Below are positions 52,600-64,000 of a stretch of DNA of 64,000 nucleotides, piece after piece. The notes under the pieces were generated by a model. That model did not search any database and was not told where the DNA came from. It saw nothing but the letters and a program-made list of their open reading frames with translations. Both the position numbers and the translations under genes were made by a program. Source of the DNA: Silurus meridionalis (lineage: Eukaryota > Chordata > Actinopteri > Siluriformes > Siluridae); contig NC_060887.1 in assembly GCF_014805685.1 (NCBI RefSeq), positions 13,247,963 to 13,311,962 of the forward strand. Reading direction: 5' to 3'. How positions within the stretch are numbered: position 1 is the first letter of the stretch; each line of letters begins with the position of its first letter.

Positions 52600-53930
52600 C
52601 TACACACACTGAACACCAGGGATCAGTAGAGGCCACCGACTGGATCTTACTAACTCTGAGGAAATGCTAGCGGTTTGCTCGGCTTGATTTCTTACCTAAT
52701 AAATCCACCATAACCCATAAATAAAAGCTATGATTCTCTAAAGCAGGCCATTTTACATGCATAGGTCATGTATATGTTTCACAACAGTGTTGGCTTATTG
52801 TTAGTTTTCACATAAATTATAAGAAAGTGATTTTAAGTTAACCTTTAATTGCTGTGGTATTATTAGGTGACCCAATTTAGTATTGAAACATGATCTGCAC
52901 AGCCCATAAAAACCCAGACACAAGTGACATTTTGCTTGTTCTTCCCACAGCTTGTTTTTACTGCACGGAGCGGCACCAGCGCACAGACCCTAGAACACAC
53001 CGACGGCTAAATTCAGCAATACCTAGCACCAAGCACAGTGTAGCATGTGCAAGCTGCTTTTTTTGTTATTGTTGTTGTTCTACTCAGGTATTGCAGGAAT
53101 GGTGGGGTGTTAGGCTTTTGATAAAGCACACACAAGGGCTACATTCCAGGTTGTAAACACTGGATCATCTCCAGTGTTGTTTATTAGGAACAGCCATATT
53201 TTTTTTTCCCCAGCACCTGTGAAGCTGCTTCTCGAGGCCTGAGAGGAGCACATACCTAACCTCTCTTTAACGGTTCACTTTTTTTTTCTGTTCTTGTTTC
53301 TCGTAAATGGCGTATTTAAACAAAGCGGAATGACAATCACGAAGCAGCAGAAAAGGCCCATTCTTTTTAAATTACACTTGAGTAAAAGTACAAAAGTATT
53401 TGCCTTCAAATGTATTTATGTATACAAGTTATATGATTTATAATGGCTATAATGTCTTATCATTTTTATCACTCGACTTCAAGACAAGACTTATCAACTC
53501 GATTTATGTTAAAAGACTCTAATGTTACTCTTAGCACACCAATTTATTACCGAAATTATATTAATGAGTTAAACACTGATTGATATCTAAAAAATGATCA
53601 TGAATCTTTTCAACGACTTCAGAAAAATTGCACAAATATATAAAACCACAGGTGTTGCGTCAAGTTAGAGTCAGGAGTTTCTTCCATAATTTATTCCTCT
53701 CAAAATGTTCTGCTTGCTGTTGAACTGAGGCTGAACTGTATGTTCGTTATAAGTAGATACCAAAGGTGGTTGTAGCTTGAATGATTCCCTGGGTGAACCA
53801 CACCATGACCCAACATCTCCCTAATTAATTAATGTTAGTGTTAGTTTAATGAATCAGACCAACTAGACTAGTAGGTTGTAATTGTTTTGTTGCAAGCTAC
53901 ACACATTATTCAATTCAACTCTATTTTATT
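52600..53930. other. Intergenic, no gene recognised
   Basis: The short open frame at 52890-53156 has no recognisable domain. Sequence near 53360-53480 resembles the interior of the hAT-like family at 13858. I see no RNA gene. Confidence 0.35.
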
Positions 53931-54750
53931 TGTATAGCGCAGGGGTCACCAACGTGGTGCCCGTGGGCACCAGGTCCGCAAGGACCACATGAGTAGCCTG
54001 CAAGGACCACATGAGTAGCCAGCGGGCCTTTTCTAAAAATAGCTGTTTCCTACTTTGCCAAATCATTGTTGATAATTATTATAAGAAATCATTAACATGA
54101 TCAGTGTATTCACATAGATCATTAATTATTAAAAACAACATATAATAAAAGGTAAATTTAGCAAATTTGTCATTTTAAATCGAACTGAAAACTGTGTGTA
54201 TCAAACTGGTAGACATTCACATTAATCGGTACCCAAGAAGTAGCTCTCAGTTTTAAAAAGGTCAGTGACCCTTAGTATAGCGCTTTTAACAATGGACATT
54301 GTCTCAAATCAGCTTTATACAGATAATGAGGTAATAAAGAATAAATAAGATTGTTCTATATAAGTGTATGTTTGTCCCTAATGAGCGAGCCGGTGGTAAC
54401 TGTGGCAGTGAAAAACTCCCTGAGATGGCATAAGGAAGAAAGCAGACTCAAGAGGGAACCCATCATCATCTGGGTGACACGGAATGTCTAGTCATTACAG
54501 TTAAATGTTGTTGAGGTGTGCAGTGATGATAAAATTTAACCTGTAGTCCTGAGTCAGTGTAGCAGACTGTTGAGATTAAGTAGAGTCCAAATCCATCCTC
54601 AAAACTCCTGTGCTACTCTGTAATTTTATGGATCTCCAGGCCGTTGATGTAAAATCATCGCCAGCTGCACAGAGTGAAGTTCAATTGAAGAGAACACCAT
54701 CCAGAGGCAGGCAGGAGGAAGCGGGCAAATCCAAGGAGAGGTGTTTTTTT
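53915..54750 (+). repeat. Interspersed repeat interrupted by a hAT-like insertion
   Basis: TTTATTTGTATAGCGC continues at 54275 as TATAGCGCTTTTAACAATGG. Then come GACATTGTCTCAAATCAGC, CCCTAATGAGCGAGCC and AAAACTCCCTGAGATGG. A reverse copy at 56660-57020 holds the same phrases without the insertion, confirming the break point. No coding potential. Confidence 0.75.
53940..54274. mobile_element. Non-autonomous hAT-like element with perfect 8-bp TSD
   Basis: Ends are CAGGGGTCACCAACG and, reverse complemented from the right, TAAGGGTCACTGACC. Flanking direct repeats GTATAGCG lie at 53932-53939 and 54275-54282. The intact site without insertion is visible in the related repeat copy at 57000 (reverse), which confirms a clean insertion. 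No transposase. Confidence 0.85.
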
Positions 54751-54759
54751 GTAAACAAC

Positions 54760-55510
54760 TACAAACTATAAATTATAATGTTATGCAAGCTAAAAGAAAT
54801 ATTGTAGCTCTATGTTTCTAAGTTAACAAGATGATCTTTTGCACATTTCCCTTCTATTTCTTTCCTCTTTTTTTCTGAATTGGGTGTTTTAAGGGTTTCA
54901 ACTTTTTTTATCATCTATAATTGTAATTAGGATTTAGCTCTCTCCTTTCTGACATGACGTCACTCCAGGTCTTGTCAGTTCTTCCACTGGAAACCCTGAA
55001 GGCTGAGGTGAAGTTACCAACCCCCTGCCTTTCTGAGTGTATAACTGAGGAAACTTCTTCAAGTGGTGGGCACACAACTCTCAGTTCCGACCAGGTTCAT
55101 TGACTGTGACATGATATATTTGACGTGACCCTGCAAATGAGCGGTAAAAAGATGGGAAGATGCCGCCCTGGGCCGCTGCCGCCCTGGGCCACTGCCCATG
55201 ACGCCTATGCTCAAATCTGCCACTGCCAAGCAGCAGTCAGATCAAGTTTAAAACAGAGTGTGTGCTCTACCCTAATTGGTGCCTGCCTGACCAGTTAAGT
55301 TTTTATCCACTCATAAATATAAAGGAATGACTGATTTTATGAAATGTAGATGAGTTAAAAGATTTTGAAATGTAGTGAAGTTAAAGTAAAAGTCTCCCAA
55401 AACGGAAACATGTGAGTAAAGTACAGATATGCGAGAGAACTACATTTACTTTGTTACTGTCTACCACTGGTCATGTGTGAAAGGGGAAGATGCCATTCCA
55501 TAATTTGTTC
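54760..55510. other. Transposon-derived mosaic, no gene
   Basis: It contains hAT-like right-end sequence (55340-55473) and short repeats such as the doubled GCCGCCCTGGGCC phrase at about 55160 and 55179. No coding frame is supported. Confidence 0.4.
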
Positions 55511-55519
55511 CTCTTTTAC

Positions 55520-55900
55520 TGTCATAATAACCCCCTCCACTCTTCTGGGAAGGCTTTCCAATAGACTCTAGAACATGGCTGTAGGGATTTATTCAGACAC
55601 CCGAGAATCAGTGAGGTCAGGCCCCTGGTGCACAATTGGCATTCCACTTCATCTCAAAGGTGTTCACTGGGGTTGAGGTCATGGCTCTGTGCTCTGTGAG
55701 GACACACATTTTCCACTTCAACCTTAACACATGATGTCTTAATGATCCTCCTGTTGCACACAGATGCATTGTCATGCCAGAACAGTGTTTGGGCCTCTTG
55801 GTTCCAGTGCAGATGTACTATAATGCTACATAACTCAAATATATTTTATAGGAAGATTCACATACACTATGGGTAAATGGCTGGTTATGGTTTTAGTGGA
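55520..55900 (-). mobile_element. Tc1-like fragment
   Basis: It carries CCCTCCACTCTTCTGGGAAGG and GGTGTTCACTGGGGTTGAGGTC, both of the family at 32385 on the reverse strand. The frame is broken. Confidence 0.65.
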
Positions 55901-56659
55901 ACAACCCAACACATCTAAATGTGCAGGTACATTTTGACCTGCTTTTATTGCACACATTCACACATATTGTATATGGGCATCCATTTCATCTCTAGTCAAT
56001 AGTGCTTTGTCCTTTAATTCACCAACATTATTATCGACAAACAAATTGTTTATTTGCATCTGTTACATGTTTGTATGTATGAGAGAAAAAGAAGTGAAGG
56101 TTATAAGTGCACATTATAAATGGGCTAATTTACCAGCACACCAGACACTGATTAAATCACAGTATCACTGATAAAGACTTTGACATGTGCATAGGTCAAG
56201 AACTCAGTGTAACTGATGCAATTATTTGGCAACACAGGAGGTATAAATAGACAAACAAGTCAGGGGTAACATGTAACAGGTGAAAACTATTAAAAAAAAC
56301 ATCCAGAGGGGACTTCCAGTTTGGCATGGTAATTAAAATTTCTCTAACTGTTCTGGGAAACAACCACAAAAAAGGCATCAAGTGAAACACCAAGGTATAT
56401 GTTGTAAATAATGATGAAAGAGGTTTCTAAGAAAAAACATAGGAACCCCGTGTCTATAACTGAAAACTTTGATAATTGAACAGCTCTCTATGCCAACAAA
56501 CTCACAGGCTACTTCAGATGTGCTAACAAGCAACTATGTAGTAACATTAAGCATGAAGTAAGCTACGTCCAGGCCTGCCTCTGGATAGTGTCCTCTTCGA
56601 ATGAAGGCCACTCTGTGAAGCTGGGGACGGTTTCTCATCAACGCCTTGGGGGTTTCATG

Positions 56660-57020
56660 AAATTCCAGAGTAAGAACGGGAACTTTGGACTGTAGTTAAT
56701 GTCAACAGTCTGCTACACTGACTCAGGACTACATTTTGCTTCTGATCACCATCAGTGTACCCCGCAACATCGTTTATCTGTAATAAATGGACATTCAGTG
56801 CAAGCCAGATGATGATGGTTCCCTCTTGAGTCTGTTAAGTTTCTTCCTTATGCCATCTCAGAGAGTTTTTCCTTGCCACAGTCGCCACTGGCTTGCTCAT
56901 CAGGGACAAACTTATAAAAAACATCTTATTCATTTTTATTACCACATTATCTGTGTAAAGCTGCTTTGAGACAATGTTCATTGTTAAACGCTCTATACAA
57001 ATAAAAAATGAATTGAATTG
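56660..57020 (-). repeat. Interspersed repeat, reverse copy
   Basis: On the minus strand it reads TTGTATAGAGCGTTTAACAA, then TGAACATTGTCTCAAAGCAG, and contains GTGGCAAGGAAAAACTCTCT and AACAGACTCAAGAGGGAACC. It is the reverse copy of the repeat at 53915-54750 and lacks the hAT-like insertion. Confidence 0.75.
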
Positions 57021-57249
57021 AATTAAGCAAATGAAATAGCGGCACAGGAGCAGATGAGCAGATCGAAGAAAGTAGAAACCATGAACATACAAGCAGACAT
57101 TGAAACTAAACTAGTTGACCCTGAAAACCTGTTTCACTCAGTTAATTTCGATTTCATGGTGCAGTATCTCTTAGCAGGTTCGAAGTAAAGAAATCAATGT
57201 GTGAATATGTAATGATGTTTTTTTTTTTAAACACAAGCTTGATTTTTCA

Positions 57250-57640
57250 ATATGAAAGTCATAATAGTTATCGACCAGATCCTAAGGACTAATGAAGGGA
57301 AACACAGGAGGAGTTTCTATCCTCAGGCATTCCCGGTAATTAAAAAAGGACACTTCCCAGAGTCTGCATGTTCCCACCTCACACACAGAGAGAGACTAGA
57401 CACAAAATCTTTTTACACACTGTATAGTTTCTGTATATACTGCACAGGAATGTTTAATATTTTAATTTTTAAATGTTTTTTATTTTTATTAATATATTTC
57501 ATTATGTGTGAGTATGTTCTCTGTATGTTGTTGCATTGGGGAACACATAAAAAAAAATAACTGTTGACTATGTTTTATCACATTTTTACTGATTATGTGA
57601 CAATTAAACAACATTAAACCTTGAACTTTGAAGTTATTAA
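57250..57640 (+). mobile_element. Possible LINE 3' end
   Basis: The sequence around 57600 (CAATTAAACAACATTAAACC, TTGAACTTTGAAG) is of the type that ends fish LINEs, and the 57300 region encodes a short HRRSFYPQAFPVIKK segment. Family not assigned. Confidence 0.35.
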
Positions 57641-58239
57641 CAGGAAAAAAAGACCATATAAGGCAAGAACAATGCAAGATCATCTGTGTATGTAATATTC
57701 ATCTGAATATTTAGTAGTTGCCTTTACATATTATGTAGCATTTAGAATATTATACAGCATGTTATATAATAACTACGGAAGAACTGATAGTAAAAGAGTG
57801 ATGTTATGAGAGAGATGAATATAAGTGGTTAAATGATCCCCCAATTATTCCGAGCTAAAGGCTTGTGTTAACAGCTCGGCTGGAAAGTAAATATAACCAA
57901 TTTAAATAAACATTTAGCCCGTGTTAATTGTCCCAAATCTAAGGTGTAACTGGTGCCATATGTAGATCTTTGGATTTCTTTAATAATCACCCACTGAGAT
58001 CTGACCGCCAGTGATCATAATACTACTTGATCTTGCCTAAAGAGAGATTATCAGCTTCTCGCTGTAGCATGGCAGCACAATGAGTTGCCAGAAGCATTAG
58101 CACATAAAATTCAATTTGTAGTTGTAGGTCAGTGAAGGTTGAACAGTATAGTGACTGTACAGCTGTGTGTTGAATTCAACTGAACACCAGAGAGCAACTG
58201 CTCCTTCAAGCACTATAACTGCTCAATACTACACAAAGA

Positions 58240-58510
58240 TTTGCTGTTATAATAACTTCCACTCTACTGGGAAGATGTTCCACTAGATTTTGGAGCGTAC
58301 TTGTGGGATTTGTGTTCATTCAGAGGAGGTTATGCCAAAGGTTTTCAAAAAGTTGAGATTTAGAGCTTTTTAGCAGGACACTTAAGATCTTCCACTCCAA
58401 CCCATGTAAACCCACGTCTTTCTGGAACTGCCTCAGGGGCATTGTCATCCTGGAACAGTTTTGGGTCTCCTGGTTTAATTAAAGGGAAAATCTCATGCTC
58501 CCATATCCAA
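58240..58510 (-). mobile_element. Tc1-like fragment
   Basis: ACTTCCACTCTACTGGGAAGATG, CCACTAGATTTTGGAGCGTAC and AGGGGCATTGTCATCCTGGAACAG follow the family's reverse-strand order. Non-coding. Confidence 0.65.
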
Positions 58511-58559
58511 AGGCATCCTTTGGAAATTTGTTAATTCCAGCAAAATTCCGGGTAATAGG

Positions 58560-59090
58560 TCATATCACACAAGATCCATTATCCATACTTTATCTACATC
58601 TGATAAAAAATTTGACAATGGTATATGACAATATATGACATAAAAATGCACCCAGTTAACATTATGAGGTATTATATAGGCAGAGGTGAAATGGATGAAT
58701 CCTTTTATTTCTTTTGTTTTGTTTTTTTCCTGGGTCTTGGGTGTTCTGCTTATCACGTATACTTTCCTTGGCTACGTTCAGCCAGTCGTCCTCTCGGTAC
58801 CTCTTGGCATCATCAGCCATATCTTTTTCTTCATTCATCTGTCACTCTATCCTTCTGTTGACTCCAGACTCCTATTTAGACCACCTGCTGTGTACTGGCA
58901 TGCAGCTGAGTACAGCATTTTTTGCTCTGTGTAAGATCTGTAAGGTACATCTATCATCTTTGTCTTTTGGGTTGGAGTTTAGTGCTGAAGGGCTGAAGAG
59001 AATCTAACATCATGCAAATCTTTCGTTTATATTCTTCAATTAATGAAATGAGATTTGCAAGTGCGCTTCAATGGCCCATATGTTTTTACT
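58560..59090 (+). other. Unassigned hydrophobic open frames
   Basis: Overlapping frames at 58686-58934 and 58714-59007 are hydrophobic (FFSWVLGVLLITYTFLGYV). They show no recognisable family, no splice context that I trust, and lie in a repeat-rich region. They are probably chance frames. Confidence 0.2.
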
Positions 59091-59099
59091 GTTACTGTC

Positions 59100-59101
<2 letters not shown>

Positions 59102-59147
<46 letters not shown>

Positions 59148-59170
59148 ACACACAAACATACACACACAAA
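59102..59170 (+). repeat. (CA)n microsatellite
   Basis: An interrupted CA run. The Thr/His-repeat frame over it is not a gene. Confidence 0.9.
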
Positions 59171-59384
59171 TTGCATGTAATAGCGATATCCGGTTATTTT
59201 TATTTAAATAAAATCATAGATTGTATTGCATGTATTATGCATGCATTGTCTTATGAATAGAAATTGAAATAATTATTTATTGATATAATTCTAAAGTAAA
59301 CAAATAATGTGTGCAAAATGTGCTTTTAAATATGAACAGAAATTACTTTAAAAATAATAGATATACAGATATATACAGATATAC

Positions 59385-59389
<5 letters not shown>

Positions 59390-59468
<79 letters not shown>

Positions 59469-59597
59469 GTATATATGATGAAAATTCCTCAGTACCTATG
59501 TTGAAAATTACAGGCCTCTCTCATCATTTTAAGTGAGAGAACTTGCACAATTGGTGGCTGACTAAATACTTTTACAGTACATACCCCACTGTATGTA

Positions 59598-59683
<86 letters not shown>

Positions 59684-59755
59684 TAAGCCACCAATTGTGC
59701 ATGTTCTCCAACTTAAAAAGATGAGAGAGGCCTGTAATTTTCAACATAGGTACAC
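59390..59755. repeat. Inverted repeat with (AT)n blocks
   Basis: (AT)n lies at about 59390-59468 and 59600-59681. The unique arm at 59492-59562 (TATGTTGAAAATTACAGGCC...) recurs inverted at 59686-59752 (GGCCTGTAATTTTCAACATA). The arms match Tc1-like element ends facing one another. Confidence 0.8.
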
Positions 59756-59889
59756 TTCAACTATGAAAGACAAAATGAGAAAAAAAACCCCGAAAATCAC
59801 ATTGTCTGATTTTTAAAGAATTTATTTGCAAATTATAGTAAAAAATAAGTATTTGCTCAATATACCAAAAGTGTATATACCATTATAAC

Positions 59890-60550
59890 AATATACCGAA
59901 CTCGAAAGTGGAACCCATCCTCATTTGGGTGATATCAAGAGTATAATTATAAATCTTAAAACAGTACAAAACATCGGAGAGTGGGAACTACTATCAGTAC
60001 CAGAGTGTGAGATTATGAGTGATGTCCTTTCTACAGTATTATAGTCAGTTGACTTTGTGGAACCAGGAGCTACTGAGCAAATCATTAAATAGCTTAACAT
60101 TTGAGATCAGCATAGATCCAACACCAACTCCCCATGCCAGAGCCTTTAAACATTTGAAGAGGTTCAATGTCCAAACAGTACATGAAGTGGGATCCAAATG
60201 GCGCTGGTACGTCTCTAGATGGTTCAGGATGTTTGCGGGCTCGGCATCTACTTCTTTGAAAAGAAAAGCAGTGAGGTGGAATTAATGTAGCTGCTGTTCA
60301 TAATATTAACACGCACACATGATTATGTGTATTTGATCAGATGTACTGGAGCATAAGTTTATGATATGTGATGTGTGTTATGTGTAGGACTCGCTAAAAA
60401 GATACATCTTTAATCTGGGCTTAACACACTTAGGAGAGTGTGTCTGAGCACTGAACACTGTCAGGAAGACTATTCCAAAGTTTAGGAGCTAAATGTAAGC
60501 ATGCTCTACCACCTTTAGTGGACTTTGCTACTAGAAGTCCAGAGTTTTGA
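59890..60550 (+). repeat. Interspersed repeat fragment
   Basis: GAACTCGAAAGTGGAACCC and CTCATTTGGGTGATATC match the family at 53915. The tail GTGTCTGAGCACTGAACAC and GGAGCTAAATGTAAGC fits the same family's far part. The frame at 60019-60285 lies inside it and is not supported as a gene. Confidence 0.55.
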
Positions 60551-60981
60551 GATCTCAAAGATGGTTAGGGGGTTAACGGTACACAAAATTCAGGGTTCAA
60601 TACGTACCTAGATTTTTGGAATGATATAAATTAATGCAATACACTTTTTTATTTTCATTTAATTGAGTAATCAATTAAACTGTGAGATAAAATTAAATAA
60701 ATGGAAAAACTAAATTTAATTTGTTAGACTATATTTGGCTAATACAGATGTGTATGTAAGTGTGTGTGTTTAACCTTTTAACTGTTCTACTTATTTCAGA
60801 ATACTTTAACAAATGTCTTTATTCCTTCCATCCTTCATTTTTTTTTTTATTGTCAGAATTTTCTCCATTTAAGAGAAATTCTTGAAGCTGGAAATATGCT
60901 AAAGAATCCATAGCGATTGCGTTAGCCGCTAGCCAATTCCCGGTTAGTTTTATTCTTTTGCATTTTTATTCATGTGCAAAA

Positions 60982-61087
<106 letters not shown>

Positions 61088-61089
61088 AG

Positions 61090-63180
61090 TTTTAACAAAA
61101 GACGAAGCAATTTTGTTTCAGTTGGTGTTGGTGCTTAATGTTTTTCTCAGTTGTTTTAGAGTGTATGTCAGATCAGATATGAAATTCTTAAAACTACTTG
61201 TTCAAACTCCACATCATTTAGTTCAACATTTCTTGTTGCTTTGATCAAATTGCGAATGCTTTGGTAAATTCATTTAATCGATTGTGTACAAGTGTCTACT
61301 GTTTCCAACATTATCAGTTGTTTATGTGATGTTGATCAAAATATATTATACATATTATATATTATATACAGTTGTCAGAATCTGTCATCTAAGATGTTTA
61401 TTAAACTTTTATTTGTAAATGTGACTTGAATCGATGAATTGTGTAGATGAATCTTGAATGTCACAAATGAAGGAGAATGAATGACATCAGATCATCAAAT
61501 AATCTCTAAAACAGGTCAAAGCTGAATCTTGTGAACCTTTAATTGGAGTGTGTATGCAGACAGAGCAGGCTTTTGCAAGAAATCCAATGTTTTGTGCTGT
61601 TTGTACAAATTGTTTTGAAAATGCACTCACTGGTCTGCAAATATTAAGGGTGATTTGAGAAATGCTCCAAAGCAGCTAAGAAAAACAACGGTAATACAGT
61701 TGGGCTGAATATATTTTGGATATTCTGTGAATTTAAATGTGAGTTAAATTCTGGACCAAACATTTTAATCATTACAATGGTTGTAACTTTGTGTACAGAA
61801 AACTATATCAGTGGCTTTCCCTTCCCTGTTTCTAGGTAGACAGCAAAATCAATAAGCAAAAGGTAAGACAGGAGAGTCTCAGGAGTGCATTAATTAATTA
61901 CATTAGGCACATTAAAAGCTTCATGTTTTGACTTTTTGGGCTTGGCCCATTTTTTCCCCAGAAGTGTATACAGTATATGGTGCATGTATAATACCACCAG
62001 ATGCATTACTTGCTTACTAAAGAATACACTAGACTATAGACCACTATTTTGATAAAATATTATAGGAAATATAGCCAACAGAAATTAGAAAACATTGCAT
62101 AGGTAAGATAGAAAAAAAGCCAGCTCTATGAAATATTGTTTACATGGGTTAAAGTGAGTTGCCTGCTATAAAGCTACACTAGTTATTAAACATTTGTTTA
62201 CTGTTTCTATCTAAATTGTGTAATGAATTGGTAATAACATCAAATATATAAAAGCTATGCTCACATGAGGGATGGCTTTTCCTCAAACAGCAATGATATA
62301 TGAGCAAATAGAGGCTATTTGAGGAGTGTATGTGTTGCACTCTTAATCATTTCCTTACCAGTGCTCGTATAATGCTGGATGGCACTATAGCAAATGAGTG
62401 CATGTGGAAACCTGAAGGAGGGAGTGAGAGGGAAAAGCAGAAGAGTAGTGGCACCACTGTGAAGGAGTGCAGAGCAGGACAGTACGAGGTGCTGATGTGT
62501 TAGACAGTGTTAGATGGGGCTGTTACTATTTCAAGAACTATTTCTCAACTCCAAAGAGGCTCACGGTGCTCCTCACAGTGAACTTCAGCGCCAATAGAAA
62601 GAGAGAGTGCCAAAAGAGCCGGGTTCAGAACCAGTGCAGAATTAAGAAATAAACTGAAAAAAAAAGAAATCTAGAGTTTTGGTAATGGACTGCATAAAAG
62701 CATTACCTTCTTTATGTGAAATTGTGAAATTTTTATTGAATATGTATATGTGATGGATTGAGGCCAGGAATTGAGAAATTGGTTTCACATGTCTAAAATG
62801 AGCCCCTAAGTCCCTGAGCAATATTAATCTGACACCATAGCTGTGTATCTGTGTTTAGTAACATTTTGTGACACATTGTCCCAGACAGGTTTTATCTTTC
62901 ATGTGTCCATGGACTTATTTTTTTTAACAGTGATATGAATTTTTAATGTGGCGCACCAGTGTTGGTGAATCATGTTTCACAATGGCAAATAATAAAAACC
63001 TGTTTATTATAATATTTATTTAATATTATAATATTTATTAGACATATCGAACATAGGTAAATAAAGTTACACTCCATATATCAGACATTTAATAACAGAC
63101 ACAGTTGTTATATACATGATATTAGCTAAGATGTTTGTACAGATTCAGAACATTCTACATTTATCTCAGAATTTATCTCT
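61090..63180. other. Intergenic, no gene recognised
   Basis: AT-rich sequence. The open frame 62467-62652 has no family I recognise and no splice support. No repeats of note except short A/T runs. Confidence 0.35.
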
Positions 63181-63181
63181 A

Positions 63182-63184
<3 letters not shown>

Positions 63185-63261
<77 letters not shown>
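63185..63261. repeat. (AT)n microsatellite
   Basis: About 38 AT units. Confidence 0.9.
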
Positions 63262-63267
<6 letters not shown>

Positions 63268-63762
63268 AAATACTAGCCATCTCTAATTTCTCAGGTAGCT
63301 TAAAAATTCCATCAGTACAAACAAAATTTCTTTTTGTTGTAACCGTATATTAGCAGCACTCAGCAGCAGTTGCATCTACAGCAGAAACCATTTGAGGGTC
63401 AGTTTGCATGTTAAACAAGCTTGTAAATTCCTCACTATTAACACCAGTATTCCAGACTGCTAAGTATGTTTCCTGCCATAGTCATATTTTTATTGTTTAT
63501 CCAGTGCATTAAAGTATGTGTATCCTCTTTAGCTGTGTTGTAATATAATAGTTCCTTATAATACTAATAAAAAAGCATGTGCAATTTCATGCATGAGGTG
63601 ATAATTTATTGGACATCCTATAATGTACAAAACTAACTACAAAACTTGATCTGTCTTATAAAAATATATGTATTTTTTCATCTTAATTTTTTTCTGCTTT
63701 AAAATGCAACTTAAATTTTTTTTTAATGCAACTAAATGTGCAACTTTTTACTCTGTGTTTCC

Positions 63763-63767
63763 TCTGT

Positions 63768-63819
<52 letters not shown>
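63763..63819. repeat. (GT)n microsatellite
   Basis: An interrupted GT run near the window end. The His/Thr frame on the minus strand is an artefact of it. Confidence 0.9.
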
Positions 63820-63828
<9 letters not shown>

Positions 63829-64000
63829 AAAGTATCTGAATTAGTAAATAGTAACAGTGAATTTTCAGAAACCATCTGAAAATATATTCCGATTTCATCA
63901 CATGATGTCACATCATAATATAAACACATGACTTTATACATTCCAAAATATAAACAGTATAAAGAAGCATCCCCTTTTTTCTATCTCTCCCTTTTTCTCT

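Noticed and set aside
52890..53156. Possible exon after an AG acceptor near 52950
   Set aside because: One candidate acceptor without a matching donor, no domain, and no partner exon found.
58686..59007. A new small membrane protein gene
   Set aside because: Hydrophobic open frames only, with no conserved family, splice sites or start context that would separate it from chance.
62467..62652. 61-residue frame
   Set aside because: No recognisable motif and no splice partner.

Overview
The window is vertebrate nuclear DNA, almost certainly a teleost and probably a catfish-like ostariophysan. The evidence is spliced genes with GT-AG introns, abundant CA/CT/AT/GATA microsatellites, many Tc1/mariner and hAT-type DNA transposons, tRNA-derived SINEs, an L2/Rex-like LINE and a DIRS-like fragment. 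The AID protein has the enlarged catalytic spacer typical of bony fish. There are no prokaryotic operons, CRISPR arrays, phages or plasmid features.

Layout. Positions 1-4510 (+) hold the last four coding exons of interleukin-11, with an AU-rich cytokine-type 3'UTR to about 5850. A diverged tandem repeat lies at 6000-6720. Positions 6840-12783 (+) hold a multi-finger C2H2 gene matching znf628, and 17990-19555 (+) hold nat14. IL11-ZNF628-NAT14 is the gene neighbourhood known in mammals (human 19q13.4). About 8.5 kb of nested transposons (19.6-28.0 kb) follow. Then come aicda (AID; 28073-30513, +) and, about 435 bp further on, necap1 (30949-40724, +). On the minus strand at 46205-47902 are five small exons of mfap5, which ORF length alone would miss. 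AICDA, NECAP1 and MFAP5 are neighbours on human 12p13, so this fish locus joins two blocks that are separate in humans. Positions 48-64 kb contain only repeats, microsatellites and transposon remnants that I can recognise.

Function. The genes do not form one pathway. IL-11 is a secreted gp130 cytokine, ZNF628 a nuclear DNA-binding regulator, NAT14 a membrane-anchored GNAT protein, AID the antibody-diversifying cytidine deaminase, NECAP1 an AP-2/clathrin accessory protein, and MFAP5 a secreted microfibril protein. I found no convincing undescribed biological system. The most notable observations are the internal duplication in znf628 that preserves intron positions, the recovered mfap5 gene, the repeated YVLHF-type motif in ZNF628, the giant microsatellite palindrome at 49.4-49.8 kb, three hAT-like elements with 8-bp target-site duplications (two perfect, one 7/8), and a nested Tc1/LINE insertion.
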